Assembly (NCBI RefSeq): GCF_010015445.1
Contig: NC_053123.1
Coordinates: forward strand, 11,109,434 to 11,173,433
DNA: 64,000 nucleotides
Origin: Perca fluviatilis
Lineage: Eukaryota > Chordata > Actinopteri > Perciformes > Percidae
Reading direction: 5' to 3'
In this document: positions 34,901 to 47,399 of the stretch, piece by piece
Position numbering within the stretch: position 1 is the first letter of the stretch
Layout: each line of letters begins with the position of its first letter
Notes under the pieces: model-generated
The model's input: the letters and a program-made list of their open reading frames with translations, nothing else
What the model was told of the DNA's origin: nothing
Databases searched by the model: none
Program-made: the position numbers and the translations under genes

Positions 34901-36908
34901 TCCAGTTCATAAGTAGAAGTAACTTCTTGTATCACAGAAAATGATGACTGAAAGTTAGTATTTGTTGTATAATATTGAAATATTCCGCAGGTCCCCAAAA
35001 TGTATAACATATGTAATAAAATTCTATTGTTATTATTATTTATTTATAATTATATCACTAAATTGGTGCTTGTCTACACTCTGACACAGCTGTTCTGTTT
35101 CCTGAAACTTTTTTGCAACCAGCACTAATGCAGAGATTCTAAATTCCCTTAATCTTTTCCACTTATTATGTTATGTAAGTTTACAAAAAAAACTAATTGT
35201 AGTCTGCACTGGTTCAACACAAGAAAAAAAAGCTTAGTAAATCAAGTGTTTTCAGTCCTTAACCCTTGTGTTGTCCTTCGGGTCCCAGTGACCCGAAGGA
35301 CAACACAAGGATTATGTATTTCCGTTTACTTTGTTGAGAATTGCTCTCTAAACTCTGTTTCTTGTAAAGTAAGTAAAGTTTATTTCTAGAACACATTTAA
35401 ACACAGTTTAAGCTGACCAAAATGCTGTACAAACAAGAACTAAGGTGCTGTATTAACCCTTGTTTAGAGAGCAATTCTCAACAAAGTAAACGGAAGTACA
35501 TAATCCTTGTGTTGCCCTTCGGGTCACTGGGACCCGAAGGGCAACACAAGGGTTAAGTCATGGACACAGCCAACTGGCCATGTCACAAGAAATCTACAAC
35601 TAGCTGAAAACACATTTATTTAAAATATGATCACCTTATTAAGTTATTTTGGACAAGCAAACAATTACCTCAACACATCAGGCTTTCTACTACTTTTATT
35701 ACATAGCTGCTAACTTTGTCAGAGTGTTTTTGCTGAAAAAGTTTACCAACAACGAGAGCAGAATCTGGGGGTTGTGCAACTGAAACATTGTTCTAAAAGA
35801 GCTGCAGTATTGAATAATAATTCTCCATTGGTTCATCACTATGAGTGACCCCTCTCATATTATACATTGCAATACAATGCAATGATTCAATATAAAACTA
35901 TTGATTGGTGTATTTTTCTTGTTTTCAGTGTAGTTTTTGTTTCATCAACATCTACGGGGCTTTAGCCTGTCTCAACACAAAGACAGTGTGTGCTATTTGC
36001 CTTAAGTGAATCCAGATGTGATCATACATTCTTTACATACTCACCGCTGGCAGAGGAGCTTTCTTTGCATTGCAATTGATACCTCCAATTAAAACCATGT
36101 TTGGCATGAGAGGTCTGGGTCTTTGAAAAGCAAAGTCATATCTGAGAAGCCACATAGCGCCATGACTAAGAAGGTCCTTGTAGCTCATGTTGTCTCCTAA
36201 ATAATTGCTGACCAGATCGTCAAAGTGGACATACATTATTCTGCACAAGTAGGACTCCATTGTAGACATCAACATGTTTTTGACTCTCTGTGGGAAGGTC
36301 ATGATGTCTGTATTACCAGAATAGGCCACAGGAACGTAGGAAGGAGGAGAGGGACACTGGCTAGCCTTTGCATGCAGCTCACATGGAAGTCCATTCAGGA
36401 AATAGACCACTGGAATAGAAAAGACATGAGCCAGAATGGAGCCGCAGGGAAGGAAGGGGTCTGTGAGCACAAGATCGAACCCCTCATCCTTCAGTTGACT
36501 CATAAGAGGCTGGTTGTTCAGCAAACTCTCGCAGCCTTTGACCTGCAGTGAAGTAAAGCTAACCAGACGCTGCACATTGATAAACAGATCTGTGAATTCC
36601 GGTGGCTTGAGGAACACTCCATCCGCAAGCTCGTTTAGTTTTCCATCCAGTTCAGCTTTGGTAAAGGACACTGGGTAGAACTCTGTCTTGAAGCTGTCTG
36701 AACTATTCATCAGCAGGCTGTATTCAGGCACCAGCACCAAAACCTCATGGCCCCTGCGGCTCAGCTCCTTCACCAGTATCTTCATGCTAAGCCAGTGACT
36801 TCCATCCATAGGCACAACCAGCACCTTCTCCCCCTGAACTGGCCCCAGCCTGAGGCAGCACAGCCAGGCCACCAGCCCCAGTGCAGGAAACCACACCCCA
36901 CCGCTCAT
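31920..36908 (-). CDS. ugt1 family member: UDP-glucuronosyltransferase, UGT1 type, complete, 5 exons
   Basis: UGTs transfer glucuronic acid from UDP-glucuronate to small lipophilic acceptors in the ER lumen. Exons are 36908-36045, 34457-34326, 34003-33916, 33776-33557 and 32202-31920. Exons 2-4 have the canonical 132, 88 and 220 bp. The protein is 528 aa with a signal peptide at residues 1-26. His38 ([10 protein letters not shown]) matches the catalytic base and Asp150 (VLTDPF) its partner. Exon 4 carries the donor-binding signature ([13 protein letters not shown]..., then PLFGDQADN). A membrane segment follows YHSLDVIG, and the tail ends KKQQ, a dilysine ER-retrieval signal. Exon 1 ending in GGINC and the wording of exons 2-5 fit UGT1 better than UGT2. 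I start at the ATG at 36908; the frame extends 7 codons upstream to 36929, but that codon is TTG. UGT1 loci often have several alternative first exons; only one is visible here. Confidence 0.95.
32203..33556 (-). other. Last UGT intron
   Basis: Intron between UGT exons 4 and 5, 1354 bp. It is AT-rich with no gene and no repeat that I can define with ends; part of 33240-33310 resembles a common fish repeat phrase. Confidence 0.6.
35263..35552. mobile_element. TTAA-flanked palindromic MITE with nested hairpins
   Basis: TTAA flanks at 35259-35262 and 35553-35556, termini CCCTTGTGTTG. The two ends are inverted copies of each other over about 95 bp. Each end itself is a perfect 21-bp-arm hairpin with a 5-base loop (CCAGT or ACTGG). 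The 90-bp centre is a different sequence resembling a common fish repeat (AAGTTTATTTCTAGAAC...). It lies in the first UGT intron. Confidence 0.85.
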
Positions 36909-37991
36909 TGCCTCTTCTCTGTACTGCAAGCTGGCTCGTTGTAAGAGCTAGTGGTAGCTGTTGTCAAGAGGTAGCTTTATGTGTGAGTGAGCGAGCAAGC
37001 TTGTGTTTAGAATCTGCAGGAAGTTAGGAGGAGGGGGCTATTCTATAACCACAGGAAAGCTGAGTCTGAATGAGATGGGGATTGTGCTAGTACTCAGTTA
37101 GTCTCCAGATGATCTCTTATCTCTTCTCTTTTGGGACTTTGCTTATTTTCTTTTCAAATCATGTCTTTCCTGTCACGTCTTGGTGGATTGATTTTTAACA
37201 TATTTAAGTGACATAATGCAACTTTTACCTTTTTATATTGTAAGTTGCAATGCTGTTTTGTTATTATGGAATGTGAGGTAGTGCAGACTAAGCATTATAG
37301 AAATGGTATGTTTATCCAATGAAATATGTTAACAGAAATATGTTTAGTGACTTTTGGGATATCAGTAGTAAAAATGTTTTTCTTTATTCTATTATTCATC
37401 ATGTTAATTGCAATTTGTTTTCTTTTTTTTCTTATTTATTTATTTTCTCCAGCACTGGACTTGCAAGTCATGGTAGCAATGCATGTTTGCAGCTTGAACT
37501 ACCTACAGATTGGTGCAAAGTCCTTTGTTTACTTTAGGCTGCTCTGTCCCTCCTCCCCGGAAAACACATGCGTGCGGGCCATTGCGTGTGCTCTTTTCAA
37601 CCTCTTTTTTTTCACTCGCTCCAGTCGCACGCAAACCTTTACCTACAACCATTGTAAAAACACAGATTGCGTGCAAAGCGTAGTTGGTAGTAGTGTGTTG
37701 TAATAGGACACCAACACCCTCCTCTTTGAAGGAATTACATCAGACCAACAATGTAATGTGTGGAATTTTACCCTCGGTTACAACTTGCATGGTCTTGGGA
37801 AACGCTTTATGAGAGTAACTGTTGCACTGATTGTGAAATTGAATACGTTAAAAATTAAGGAAGAACAAGATTTTAGTTATTAGAAGAATATCAGGAGTAA
37901 AGTAAGTTGATCCTCATGGATCCATGACACACAACACCAAATTACCTTATTGTAGAATGTGCTGTTGCTGCTTTAATTTTAATTTCTACAC

Positions 37992-38070
37992 CACTGGTCA
38001 CCAACCTTTTTAAACCCAAGATCACTGACCTCTGCCCTGGTGAAATGCAAGATCTACTCATCAAATTATT
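37992..38070. repeat. Possible hAT-end fragment
   Basis: CACTGGTCACCAACCTTTTTAAA resembles the CAGTGGTTCCCAACC-type termini of hAT (Charlie-like) elements. No matching right end or duplication was found. Confidence 0.35.
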
Positions 38071-39924
38071 GAGAGAAAAAGAATGCCAAAAACACTACTA
38101 ACTTGAGGCCTTCTATTTATGCAAAATGTATTTGAATAAAATGAGACAATTTTACACATTTTGCAATGAGCAGATCATAAGTGCCATGTAACTGTAATTC
38201 TCATCAACTTCAGTCATTCAAGTTACTTACATTATTTACATCTGCTTTGAACGTTAATGTGTGCCAACAAAATTAACAAAAATACACAGTTAACTATAAG
38301 TGCAGTTCTCTGTCACATCTCAAGCATCACTTTCATAAGGCCATCAGAAGGCAAAAACCTTTACATGCAGTCATGTTACTCACTCATTAGTGTCAAGTGG
38401 GTAAGTGAGCATTTTTGTAAAAATAGGCTAACGACTGTGTCATAACCAAGCAACTTTCTGTCACATAGTAGATAAATACAGGAGAAGCTCGCAGGCAGTT
38501 TCGACTTACATTAGCTGTTTAAGTTTAATTGCTAATGTTAACTAGCATTTTAGTTAGCAATAATTAGCCTGTGCCTATGTTATCTCCTTACATATACCTA
38601 CGCTCTCCATCTCTGTAAGATTTTGAATTGAGATTTCTCTTGGCACAGCTACCAGAAGACAGACGGCTCCTACACAATGTAAACTACCTACCTGGAAGGG
38701 AAACACAGATTATTTTACAGATTTAGGTGAATGGCCACCTATTCTTATAGTAGACACTGTTATTTTTAAGACTACATCCACACAAAATGCGCTATATTTG
38801 AAAAAACGTCCTATTTTCTCAGTTTTTCCCCGCTCTGTGCACGATGTATTTAACACTGAAAAAAAGTATTTTCAAAAATAGTCTCCAGAAAAGCTAAATC
38901 TAAAGCTAGTCCAAAGCTGGATGGGGAAAATTAAGCTTTTGTAAAATGATGACATAAGCTCAGAGGCAGTAAAGAACGGAACGGAGTAGCCAGGCTGTGT
39001 CTGTCCCACTTCTTACATTTTTGTTTCTTGCCGACTGAAATATAAGGAATGTAACTGTTTTTTTTGTTATTTAGAGTTTAGATTTAACTTGGTTAGTGTA
39101 GATATACAGTAGTCTAAAGGTGTCAGCTGTAGTAAATGTTGGATAGTTGAACAGTGTCTAAAAGTCCCTCCCCATGAGCCTTTCTGAAGTCAGAATTAAC
39201 TTTCTGAAACCAACAATCCCACAAGCACGACCACTTCACGCAGTACTGATATTTTCAAAATCATGCTTCAACTTTTAAAGGGCTCCAGAGGCTTCACCAC
39301 TGCATGAACTTGCATTGCCAATCATTACCAGTCTGAACCTGGCTGTTGTACCTGGACCCAGCGCCCAGTTTTAGACTGAGACCCCTGAGACAACCTGGAA
39401 TGCAGGGAAAATGTGGCTCTTGCATAATGGGGAGGTGGAGCTGTTAAGCACACTTACCATGCACAATCCTTGACCTTTCTTCCCCTTCTGTCTCTTAGGT
39501 TTTGGCACTCCTTTTCTTCTATACAATACTCTATGTAGTCTGTAACATTGCAGTATATCTCTGTGGTTTAACTCTGTGTTTTTAGCTATCTAAACCTGTA
39601 CATTTCTTGCAGTTTCCTGGATATTCATGACGTGAGAAGTTGACGTGAATGGAAGTTGAAAATTGATTTCCAAGTTTGTTTTTCTTTCGCCCCGAAACGG
39701 ATGGGAAATGGCCTTTGGGGCAGCAGAAACAAAATGTGGGCACAAGGCTGACTCACTTCACTTTTCAGCTTGATATGGCAAACTCGTTAGCTAACACATC
39801 CAGCAGTTAAAGGTTGTTACCTTAATATTCAGTTGGAGTGGTGTGTCTGGCCACATGACGAATGTAAGTCCAAAAACAGCTTAACTCTGGAGTCTGTCCA
39901 CCACAACTGAAACATTTCAGCAAC

Positions 39925-40400
39925 TATAAGTTGGATTGCCATTACATTTTAAATATTTATAGTCCCCAGACAATGAATTCTAATGACTTGTGTGATCCCC
40001 TGACTTTCCCTGTAGCGCCACCATGAGGTTCACATTTTTGGTTGTAACTGGAATGTCTCGAAAACTATTAGATGGATCTGGCACGAAATTTGGTGATAAC
40101 GTGACGTTCATATTTCCCGCTGGGATAATTAGCGTCAGTTATTTCCTGATTTCCCCCGAGCACCATCACTACAAATGCTTCGGTTTATGATCACATACAA
40201 AACTAATGACATTCCCATGAGCCTCCCTAGCACTTTGTGTTAATAGCTAATTAGAAAATGTTAGCATGTTAACACTCTAAACTAAGGTGATCATGGTACA
40301 CATTATACCCGCTTAGCTTTAGAAGGTTAGCATCATCATTGTTTGCATATTTCTGATGTTAACATTTTGCTCAAAGCACCACTGTGCTGTACCAGCTGTA
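39925..40400 (+). repeat. Dispersed fish repeat, second copy
   Basis: It contains GGATTGCCATTACATTTT, GTAGCGCCACCATGAGG, then GTTAGCATGTTAACACTC and CTCAAAGCACCACTGTG. The same phrases, shortened, occur at 1677-1893, so this is a family present twice in the window. The repeat class is not certain. Confidence 0.6.
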
Positions 40401-40766
40401 GTGCTTAGTTTCTGTCTCCCCCATGAGGAATTCTAAGTAATGACAACAAAACTGTCGGCATATCCACATGATAAAAGCCTTCCGTGATTGTGCACCACCC
40501 CCACCCCTCCTCCACGCAGTTGCTAGTAGCCAAGGAGGATTAAAAAAAGAGGATGGACTCTTCGGAAAAGGTAATTATCTTTACTTGAGTGTCTGCTCGC
40601 GAAAGTCGCCGGATGGCACAATCTTCTGAACATAGCCATAATGAGAAATACAGAGAGAGTTGTGTGGAGCTGATAGTCTTAATTAGCTTTGTAGCAACTC
40701 ATTTAGCATTGGCTTGAATGTTATGGATGTTCATTAATATCAAAAAGTTATGCACTAAAGCTTTAA

Positions 40767-41892
40767 GGGCCCTATTTTATCTGCCTGATCTGAAACGCAA
40801 GTATGAAACGCAAAACGCAAGTAGCTTTGTGGGCGGATCTCGGCCGCTGTTGCTATTATACCGGCGGGATAAATGACTCTTGCGCCCGATGCAAATCTAA
40901 AATGGGTTGGTCTGAAGTAGCTAGGTGTGGTTTGGGCGTAACGTGAAAATAACCAATCAGAGCGTCATCTCACATTCCCTTTAAGAGCAGGCGCGCTTGT
41001 TCCATGGCGGACTGCTATTATGACGGCGGATTTGCCCGGCGCACGCCAGCGGGAGCTGTCCGGGATGCGGCAAAGTAATAAATGCCCGTCTTGACCGGGT
41101 GGCGATGTTGCTGCAGCCTCTCGGGTGCATCTCCTCAAGTCTGGAGAGGATTGCTGCAGCCATGGAGCATGGGCCTCCAAACGCACCACCTGCACCTGTT
41201 GTGCCCCTTCCTCCTCCCCCCACTCTATCTCCGTCCACCCGCTCCGCCAGGAGCGCATCGCGCATTACTCCCGGACCAGATTCCGCCTGAGTGTCCAATC
41301 CAACCGTAGTTCAACATCACGTCTCCTTAAGTCCTCTAATATTTCCTCATTTATGTCATCAACATATCCATGATTCATGGAAATGTTGTGTAAAACACAA
41401 CAAGCCACAAAGAATGCTGCGACTTTTTGAGGATTGTATTGTAAAGTGCCTCCTGATCTATCCAAACACCTGAAGTGCATTTTCAGTAATATTTTTCTTT
41501 GTAATTATGTATGATTTTCAAAAATGGGAACTGCTGTAGATGAGAGAAGTGTATGCGCATTGTGCACACGCTACATTATGGCCAAGCATTTTTCCCTAAA
41601 ATAGCATGTGAATAACGCGCTACTGACTTTAGACTAGCGCCACTGACTTTAGACCAGGTTTTTCCTGGTCAGTGGCGGAATTGTTTTCTGAAACTGCAAA
41701 ATAGGACCATGTAACGTTTGCGCCTGAACACGCCTCCTCTTTTGCTGAACCGCCCCCTGGAGCGCAAATACATTGCCTAATTTACCGACGTGTGTCTGTG
41801 GAGGGAAAAGTCCGCTGTGCGTCGGGTGCAAAATAGGAATGATACATGCGTCGGTGTACAAAGTCAATTGCGCTGAGTGCAAGATAGGGCCC
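40767..41892 (-). mobile_element. PIF/Harbinger transposon remnant with transposase 3' end
   Basis: Inverted termini GGGCCCTATTTT (left) and AAGATAGGGCCC (right) with a TAA target duplication at 40764-40766 and 41893-41895, as in PIF/Harbinger. The minus strand from 41480 to 41265 encodes a HARBI1-like transposase C-terminus (FRCLDRSGGTLQYNPQKVAA, then ACCVLHNISMNHG), ending in a stop. The catalytic core is missing, so it cannot move itself. Confidence 0.85.
41265..41480 (-). pseudogene. Harbinger transposase (DDE_Tnp_4/HARBI1-like) C-terminal remnant
   Basis: 71-codon open stretch beginning MHFRCLDRSGG and ending LRRNLVRE. It matches my recollection of HARBI1 near RFQCLD...ALQYSPEKV...ACCVLHN. 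The DDE residues lie upstream in intact proteins and are absent here. It belongs to the element 40767-41892. Confidence 0.75.
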
Positions 41893-42948
41893 TAAGTGTT
41901 CCTTGGCCAGCTCCTTCCTGGCCTGCACACATGCACTCACTAGAAATATGCTGGTACCTTTTTGTGGCTCCTTAATTGTGTCTGGAATGCAAAACTTCAT
42001 CAGGGAGCGATACAGATTGGTTCCGTAACTCTCGGTTATTCAAAAGCAAGTTTCAGCAGTCAACAGAAGAAGCTAATTGTGTGTGAGTGTGGGTTGAGTT
42101 TTTTCACAAATGGTGGAAATGGTGCATGCTGACTACATGGCTGGACTCCAGTTCTCATATGCCCCTCCCACCCACTCCCACCCTTTTGCTCAGTTCCGTA
42201 TCAACAAAAGAACCCCAGGAGTAACAGCTCTGACAGGAAACAGGGCTGTGTTTGGGTTGATATGTAATTATATATGAAATATGCTACTTTCATGTTGCAC
42301 TGGCATCCAGACACATGAACTTCCTAACACAGAAATGTTAGGAAGCCACCTGTGCGGATGAGGTGTTTCAGCCCCTGTAGTGTCTGGGAGTCTTAAACTG
42401 GACAAGCTCCTTATTATGACCAACTTTCTAGATTGAGCTGTGCTCCACTTTATTATGATGACACTGCAGCAGATTACAGGAGGGTGCAGGGGAGTGTTGT
42501 TGCATGCTCTCTAGGGTCATTTAGCTAGTTTTGGAGACATGCTTTATATATTCCTGGAAGGGTGAAGGAAGAGTGGCCAGCTTTTTGCATGTACAGGTTC
42601 ATGTCCATTCTCATGTTGTGTTGGTGTCATGGCAGGGGATGCCACCATTGGGCATCACTCCCTAAAGCCTATTGTAGTATTGTAGAATCTACATGTAGTG
42701 CAAGCAACAGCTTAACCGCAGCTATCGTACAGTCCTCCATCCTTGGTAGTTTTGTGACCATAAGACAGAGTGGGGGATGTGCCACACTGAAATGGTTAGA
42801 GTGCTTTGGTCCTTCTACCCAGCATGTTAATTTGGATTGAGGAATATTTCAAAAACTTTCTTGAGAACCAGAATGGGCAGTTGCAACATTTCATGCCATT
42901 ACCACATGACTTATTTATAATTTCTATGTAGGCTAATAAACATTTTAA

Positions 42949-43769
42949 AGGACAATTCCAGCGCAAAACGAACCTAGGGGTTATTAACTGATGTGTACCT
43001 ACTCTGTCGCTCTCTGGGAAATGTTTTCATGCTAATCTAATGAGTTTGGAGCTTTGACGAGGCTACCGCGGACCGCTGGTTAGCTTACAATGCTAGTATT
43101 TGGGGAATGGAGACACTCAAATTAAATCGTTATTTAATACCACTAAAAGGCTTGAAATACACATTACGCACACCCGTTAGCATAATGAGGGTCCCTAAAT
43201 GTGAACTGAAGCATTGACAACATTGTAAGTGTACAGATAGTTTATTAAAAAGATACATTATAAAGACAGTTGCGTTAATGTTTACTTGCGGGAGCCATCT
43301 TGGAAACCAGTCATGACCAGTCGAATGCCGTGCAACGTGCAATCTCCATAGACAGTATGGGAATCTCAGACTCATTTGCACAGCGCTCGTTTTTCGACTC
43401 GTCATGACTGGTTTCCAAGATGGCTCCCGCAAATAAACATGAACGCGACTGTCGTTATAATCTATCTTTTTAATAAATTATCTGTACACTTACAATGTTG
43501 CCAATGTTTCGGTTCACATTTAGGGACCCTCATTATGCTAACGTTATGGTGTGGTGATATTTCAAGCCTTTTTAGTGGTATTAAATAACGATTTAACTTG
43601 AGTGTCCCCATGCCCCAAATACTAGCATTGTAAGCTAACCAGCGGGCCGCGGTAGCCTCGTCAAAGCTCCAAACTCATTCGATTAGCATGAAAACATGTC
43701 CCAGAGAGCGACAGAGTAGGTACACCTCAGTTAATAACCCCTAGGTTCGTTTTGCGCCGGAATTGTTCT
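42949..43769. mobile_element. Large foldback (long inverted repeat) element, TTAA-flanked
   Basis: Two arms of about 375 bp (42949 to about 43326 and about 43393 to 43769) are inverted copies with only scattered mismatches, around a 65-bp centre. The ends are AGGACAATTCC and its near-complement GGAATTGTTCT, and both sides carry TTAA (42945-42948 and 43770-43773). No transposase is present. It is a non-autonomous foldback/MITE, possibly piggyBac-dependent. Confidence 0.88.
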
Positions 43770-44117
43770 TTAAGCTCCAAACAACATTATCATTAAAACT
43801 CATAAAAGTGGAACAAAGCTTCTTCTTTTTCCAGCTACTGCTGTGTTTGAATAGGACTAGCTACATGCTAAGTCAGGGAAAGCTGTAATCTTGGCTGCCA
43901 TTGTTGGTCATTTCTCCCCAATTTTGGGTCACATTACTACTGAAACATTCGATTGAGTAGTATTTGGTTCAGAAGCTTTTATCTGTGATTTTTGATGGTA
44001 GAAAGTGCTGCTCCGTTGCAGTCAGTCTCAGACTCAAGTTTTTTAAGCATGTGAATATGCTCTAGAAGAATCACAAATGTATGAATCTGAAAACAGTATA
44101 TAATAGGTCTCCTTTAA

Positions 44118-45005
44118 AGGTCCTATGACACTTTTTGAATGCTTTTATATAGGCCTTAGTGGTCCCCTAATACTAGGGCTGGGCGATAGGGAGAAAATCG
44201 GATATCACGATATTCTTGACCAAATGCCTCGATATCGATATTGCTGCGATATTCTATGGTTGACAATTGGTGCTTTAACAAAATATCTTCACACTTAAAT
44301 TTTAGATAAATAATCATCAGTAATGTGGATGTAATGTCTAAGTGGGGAAAAGGCAAATAATAGAACAGCTAGAACAGTCTGGTAAGTTCAGAAAAGTACA
44401 TCACTTTAATGTAATGCAGCCTTTAAAACCAGGAAAAGACAACACTTGTGTCATATCACGATATTACGATATCCAAAATCTAAGACGATATCTAGTCTCA
44501 TATCACCATATCGATATAATATCGATATATTGCCCAGCGCTACCTAATACTGTATCTGAAGTCTCTTTCCCGAAATTCAGCCTTGGTGCAGAGTTACAGA
44601 CACTAGAGCCAGTCCCACAATGAGCTTTCCTTAGTCTGTAGCTTTAAATGCTATTGAGGAGGAGAGAGGGGGGGCAAGGTGGAGGGTGGGGGTGTGGCCT
44701 TGACCAACTGGCATGCTTTGCTTGTTTGCAAGGCATGATGTCTCTCTCTCTCTCATGGGTGGGCCAAATTCTCTGGGCAGGCAAAGCAGAGAAAGGGGAG
44801 GTAACCTTTCCCTTTATGACGTCATAAAGGGAAGATTCCAGATCGGCCCATCTGAGCTTTCATTTTCTCAAAGGCAGAGCAGGATATCCAGGGCTCGGTT
44901 TACACCTATCGCCATTTCTAGCCACTGGGGGACCATAGGAAGGCTGGGGGAACGCATATTAACGCATATGAACTCATAAAGTGAAATCTTCATGCCATGG
45001 GACCT
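44118..45005. mobile_element. TTAA-target MITE, interrupted by a hAT element
   Basis: Termini AGGTCCTATGACA and TGCCATGGGACCT are imperfect inverted repeats, flanked by TTAA at 44114-44117 and 45006-45009. The left part is split by the hAT insertion 44174-44542. The right part matches 29677-29903 inverted. Confidence 0.8.
44174..44542. mobile_element. Non-autonomous hAT element nested in a MITE
   Basis: Inverted termini TAGGGCTGGGCGATA and TATTGCCCAGCGCTA; exact 8-bp duplication CCTAATAC at 44166-44173 and 44543-44550. The interior is rich in ATCGATAT-type words near both ends. It inserted after the host MITE was in place. Confidence 0.9.
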
Positions 45006-45009
45006 TTAA

Positions 45010-47399
45010 TTAAATGGAATTCTAACATTCGCAAAACAAGTATGACACGATGTTGTCAACCTGATGAAATGTGCCACTTTGGAAAATAATAAGATACTGT
45101 AGCTTAATTGTCAGTTTGCAGCCAAGGTAATGCCTGTCAGTTAATTAGTTTAATCTGCCTGCACAACCAAATAAAAAACATAATTAATTTCAGATCAATA
45201 CAAACTCCTTTAGGAACTTTGTCTATTTACTTGCTAAATTTGTGTCAGTTATGTTCATATTTTGAGCATTTTATGACAGACGTATTTTTATTCAGAGTAT
45301 AATTTTAATTAAAATGTTCAAACAAGAGAAACATCTGACTTCTTAAGTGCTTTGAAGACATACACACAAAAAAGAGCCTTTTATGAGAAACTCTTGTACT
45401 AATGTACTGTAGTTTTTATGTTGCTATAAATTATGAACTGATTGCACAGTTCTACCAGGTGGTGGTGCTAAAGCCATAAAAACAATAACCGAGTGGATAT
45501 TTTATGTTGGTTTACTGTACCATCATCAATCCAGGGGGCATTACCATGTACAGGCCCTGTTTCATTTCAGCACCAAACACCGCACCAACTAGCTACAAAA
45601 CTGGGACACATTAGAGGTTTCCAGTAAGCAACCATTGTGAGAGTGAATCAGTTACATAGTCATATCAAGTACAGCCTCATCATCATCTTTTCAGAGATGA
45701 AATGTAGTTCAGAAATATCAGTCCAATATCAGTGTTCAAAGTTCAGGCCAGTTGGGAATATTCCAAATGATGATATTTGCACCTAAATCACTGTGAAAAG
45801 TATTTGCACATATTATATTCATGCCAACTGTGAAGACTGCAGTTTACAGATGTATTTTCGCATTTAGGCATTGCAGAAAAACTGTAACTGAAAAAACAGA
45901 AACTGTTAAGCACTGTGTACACAGCAAGCAGTGTGCACTCCCGCTCTTTCTTTCTCCTCCTGCTTTTACTCAAACATGTCAGATTAAATGTGTGGAAGAG
46001 TCGTCTCTAATGAGGAGGCATTGTTGGTATTTCAGTATGGTATCAGTATCAGATCATTGTACTAAAATGATCTGCTTTGGTCTGCCTGTATGTAATTCTA
46101 CCTTCAATGAAAATACACACTGTCATGTGAGAGGTCCCTTTAATAATACCAAGAATAACTTTAGATTACATTTAGTACAAAGTATCCATATCCATATGAC
46201 GAAGTGCCTGCGTTTGTCCAGAATATTTAATTTGTAACTCTTTATTTCTGTATGTATGTAAACACACCCAAACATTATATGGTCAAAAATTACTAATACT
46301 CCATTCTTCCCCATTTGAATAATATGTCAAAGAAATACTAATACTGACATAAAAATGAATGGATTGAAACGAAAGAATTAAAAACAAAACTCCCAGATGA
46401 TAGACATGAGAGATGGATGGAGACATGAATGGATCTGAATGTATTATGTATGAGGAAGAGGGCAACTTTACTATGGATTGGGTACTGAAACCTCTCAATT
46501 AGTCTGCAATTAAAATTCAAGATTTGAAATGGGGTGATGTTTTAATTGCACCCAGCGACTATTACCACAGAATGGATGGCAAGCACTGCATTAAATCAGA
46601 GGTCTATTGTTGCATTCAGTAGAAAAGTGATACATACTAAGAGATACCTTCACATTGAATTGATACTGCCTCATTGCTGCAATCAGCAACATTTTGTTCT
46701 GAACTGCTCTGCTTGTGTTTCACTGTCTCACCTATACATTGCCAGTATTGCTTCAGTACCTCTAACACAAGTCTTTAATCACTGCAACACAGCCATTAAA
46801 GCTTAAATGTAGAGAAAGTTTATATTGATTACAAACACTCAGCAGAGCAGATTATAGGAATCAGATTATTGAAACTGCAGGACATAACTTGAATAAGTAG
46901 GAACTAACCATTTCGTCTACACACTGCAAACTAACTGCAACTGCAGTTTTCTCTGTAAAGTGAGGTGCTTGGCTGTAACCACATGGTGGTGCCACAGTCA
47001 CACATATTCCTAAATTCCACAGTAGAAAATGGTATTGCCTTTGTACAGCCATCAGTACAACGTTTGACCTTTTGCTGTCTGCGCTGTGTGGTCAGGACTG
47101 CCGCGTCAGCCAGTTCTCAAATGAATAAAGATCACTCGCCATAGTGTTTTTTTTTTACTGGTATCATTCAAACAGCCCTGTAGATGATTGTTTTTGCAAG
47201 TTGGAAGTCATTATCGTGTAAATTAAAATAACAGTTTTTTGTGCATTTTAGACCTTAGTCGTGGCTACGGTTACTCTAATCTGACTGAACATTTACCACC
47301 AACAAATATAAAACTACCAGACAAACGAGATTGCAATTATAACGTTTAAAGGGTTAAAAACGTGGACGTGTTGCCAGACAAAACCTGATAACAGTGACA
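45010..47399. other. Intergenic stretch before the neurexophilin gene
   Basis: AT-rich, with no gene or defined repeat. Likely 5' flank of nxph2 towards the right end. Confidence 0.5.

Larger units (their letters stand above)
36909..40766. other. Intergenic stretch upstream of the UGT gene
   Basis: The first few hundred bases should hold the UGT promoter; no clear TATA box was found. No second UGT first exon is seen. The rest holds repeat fragments (37992-38070, 39925-40400). Confidence 0.5.

Noticed and set aside
36909..36929. Seven-codon N-terminal extension of the UGT frame
   Set aside because: The first codon is TTG; the ATG at 36906-36908 leads straight into a good signal peptide.
43130..43588. 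Two similar ORFs on opposite strands sharing a WFPRWLPQ..LSVHLQCCQCF pattern
   Set aside because: They are the two arms of the foldback element read in mirrored frames; no known domain.
44713..44979. ORF with a GGNLSLYDVIKGRFQIG block also found on the minus strand at 29651-30016
   Set aside because: The shared peptide comes from two copies of one MITE; no start context, splice support or known protein.
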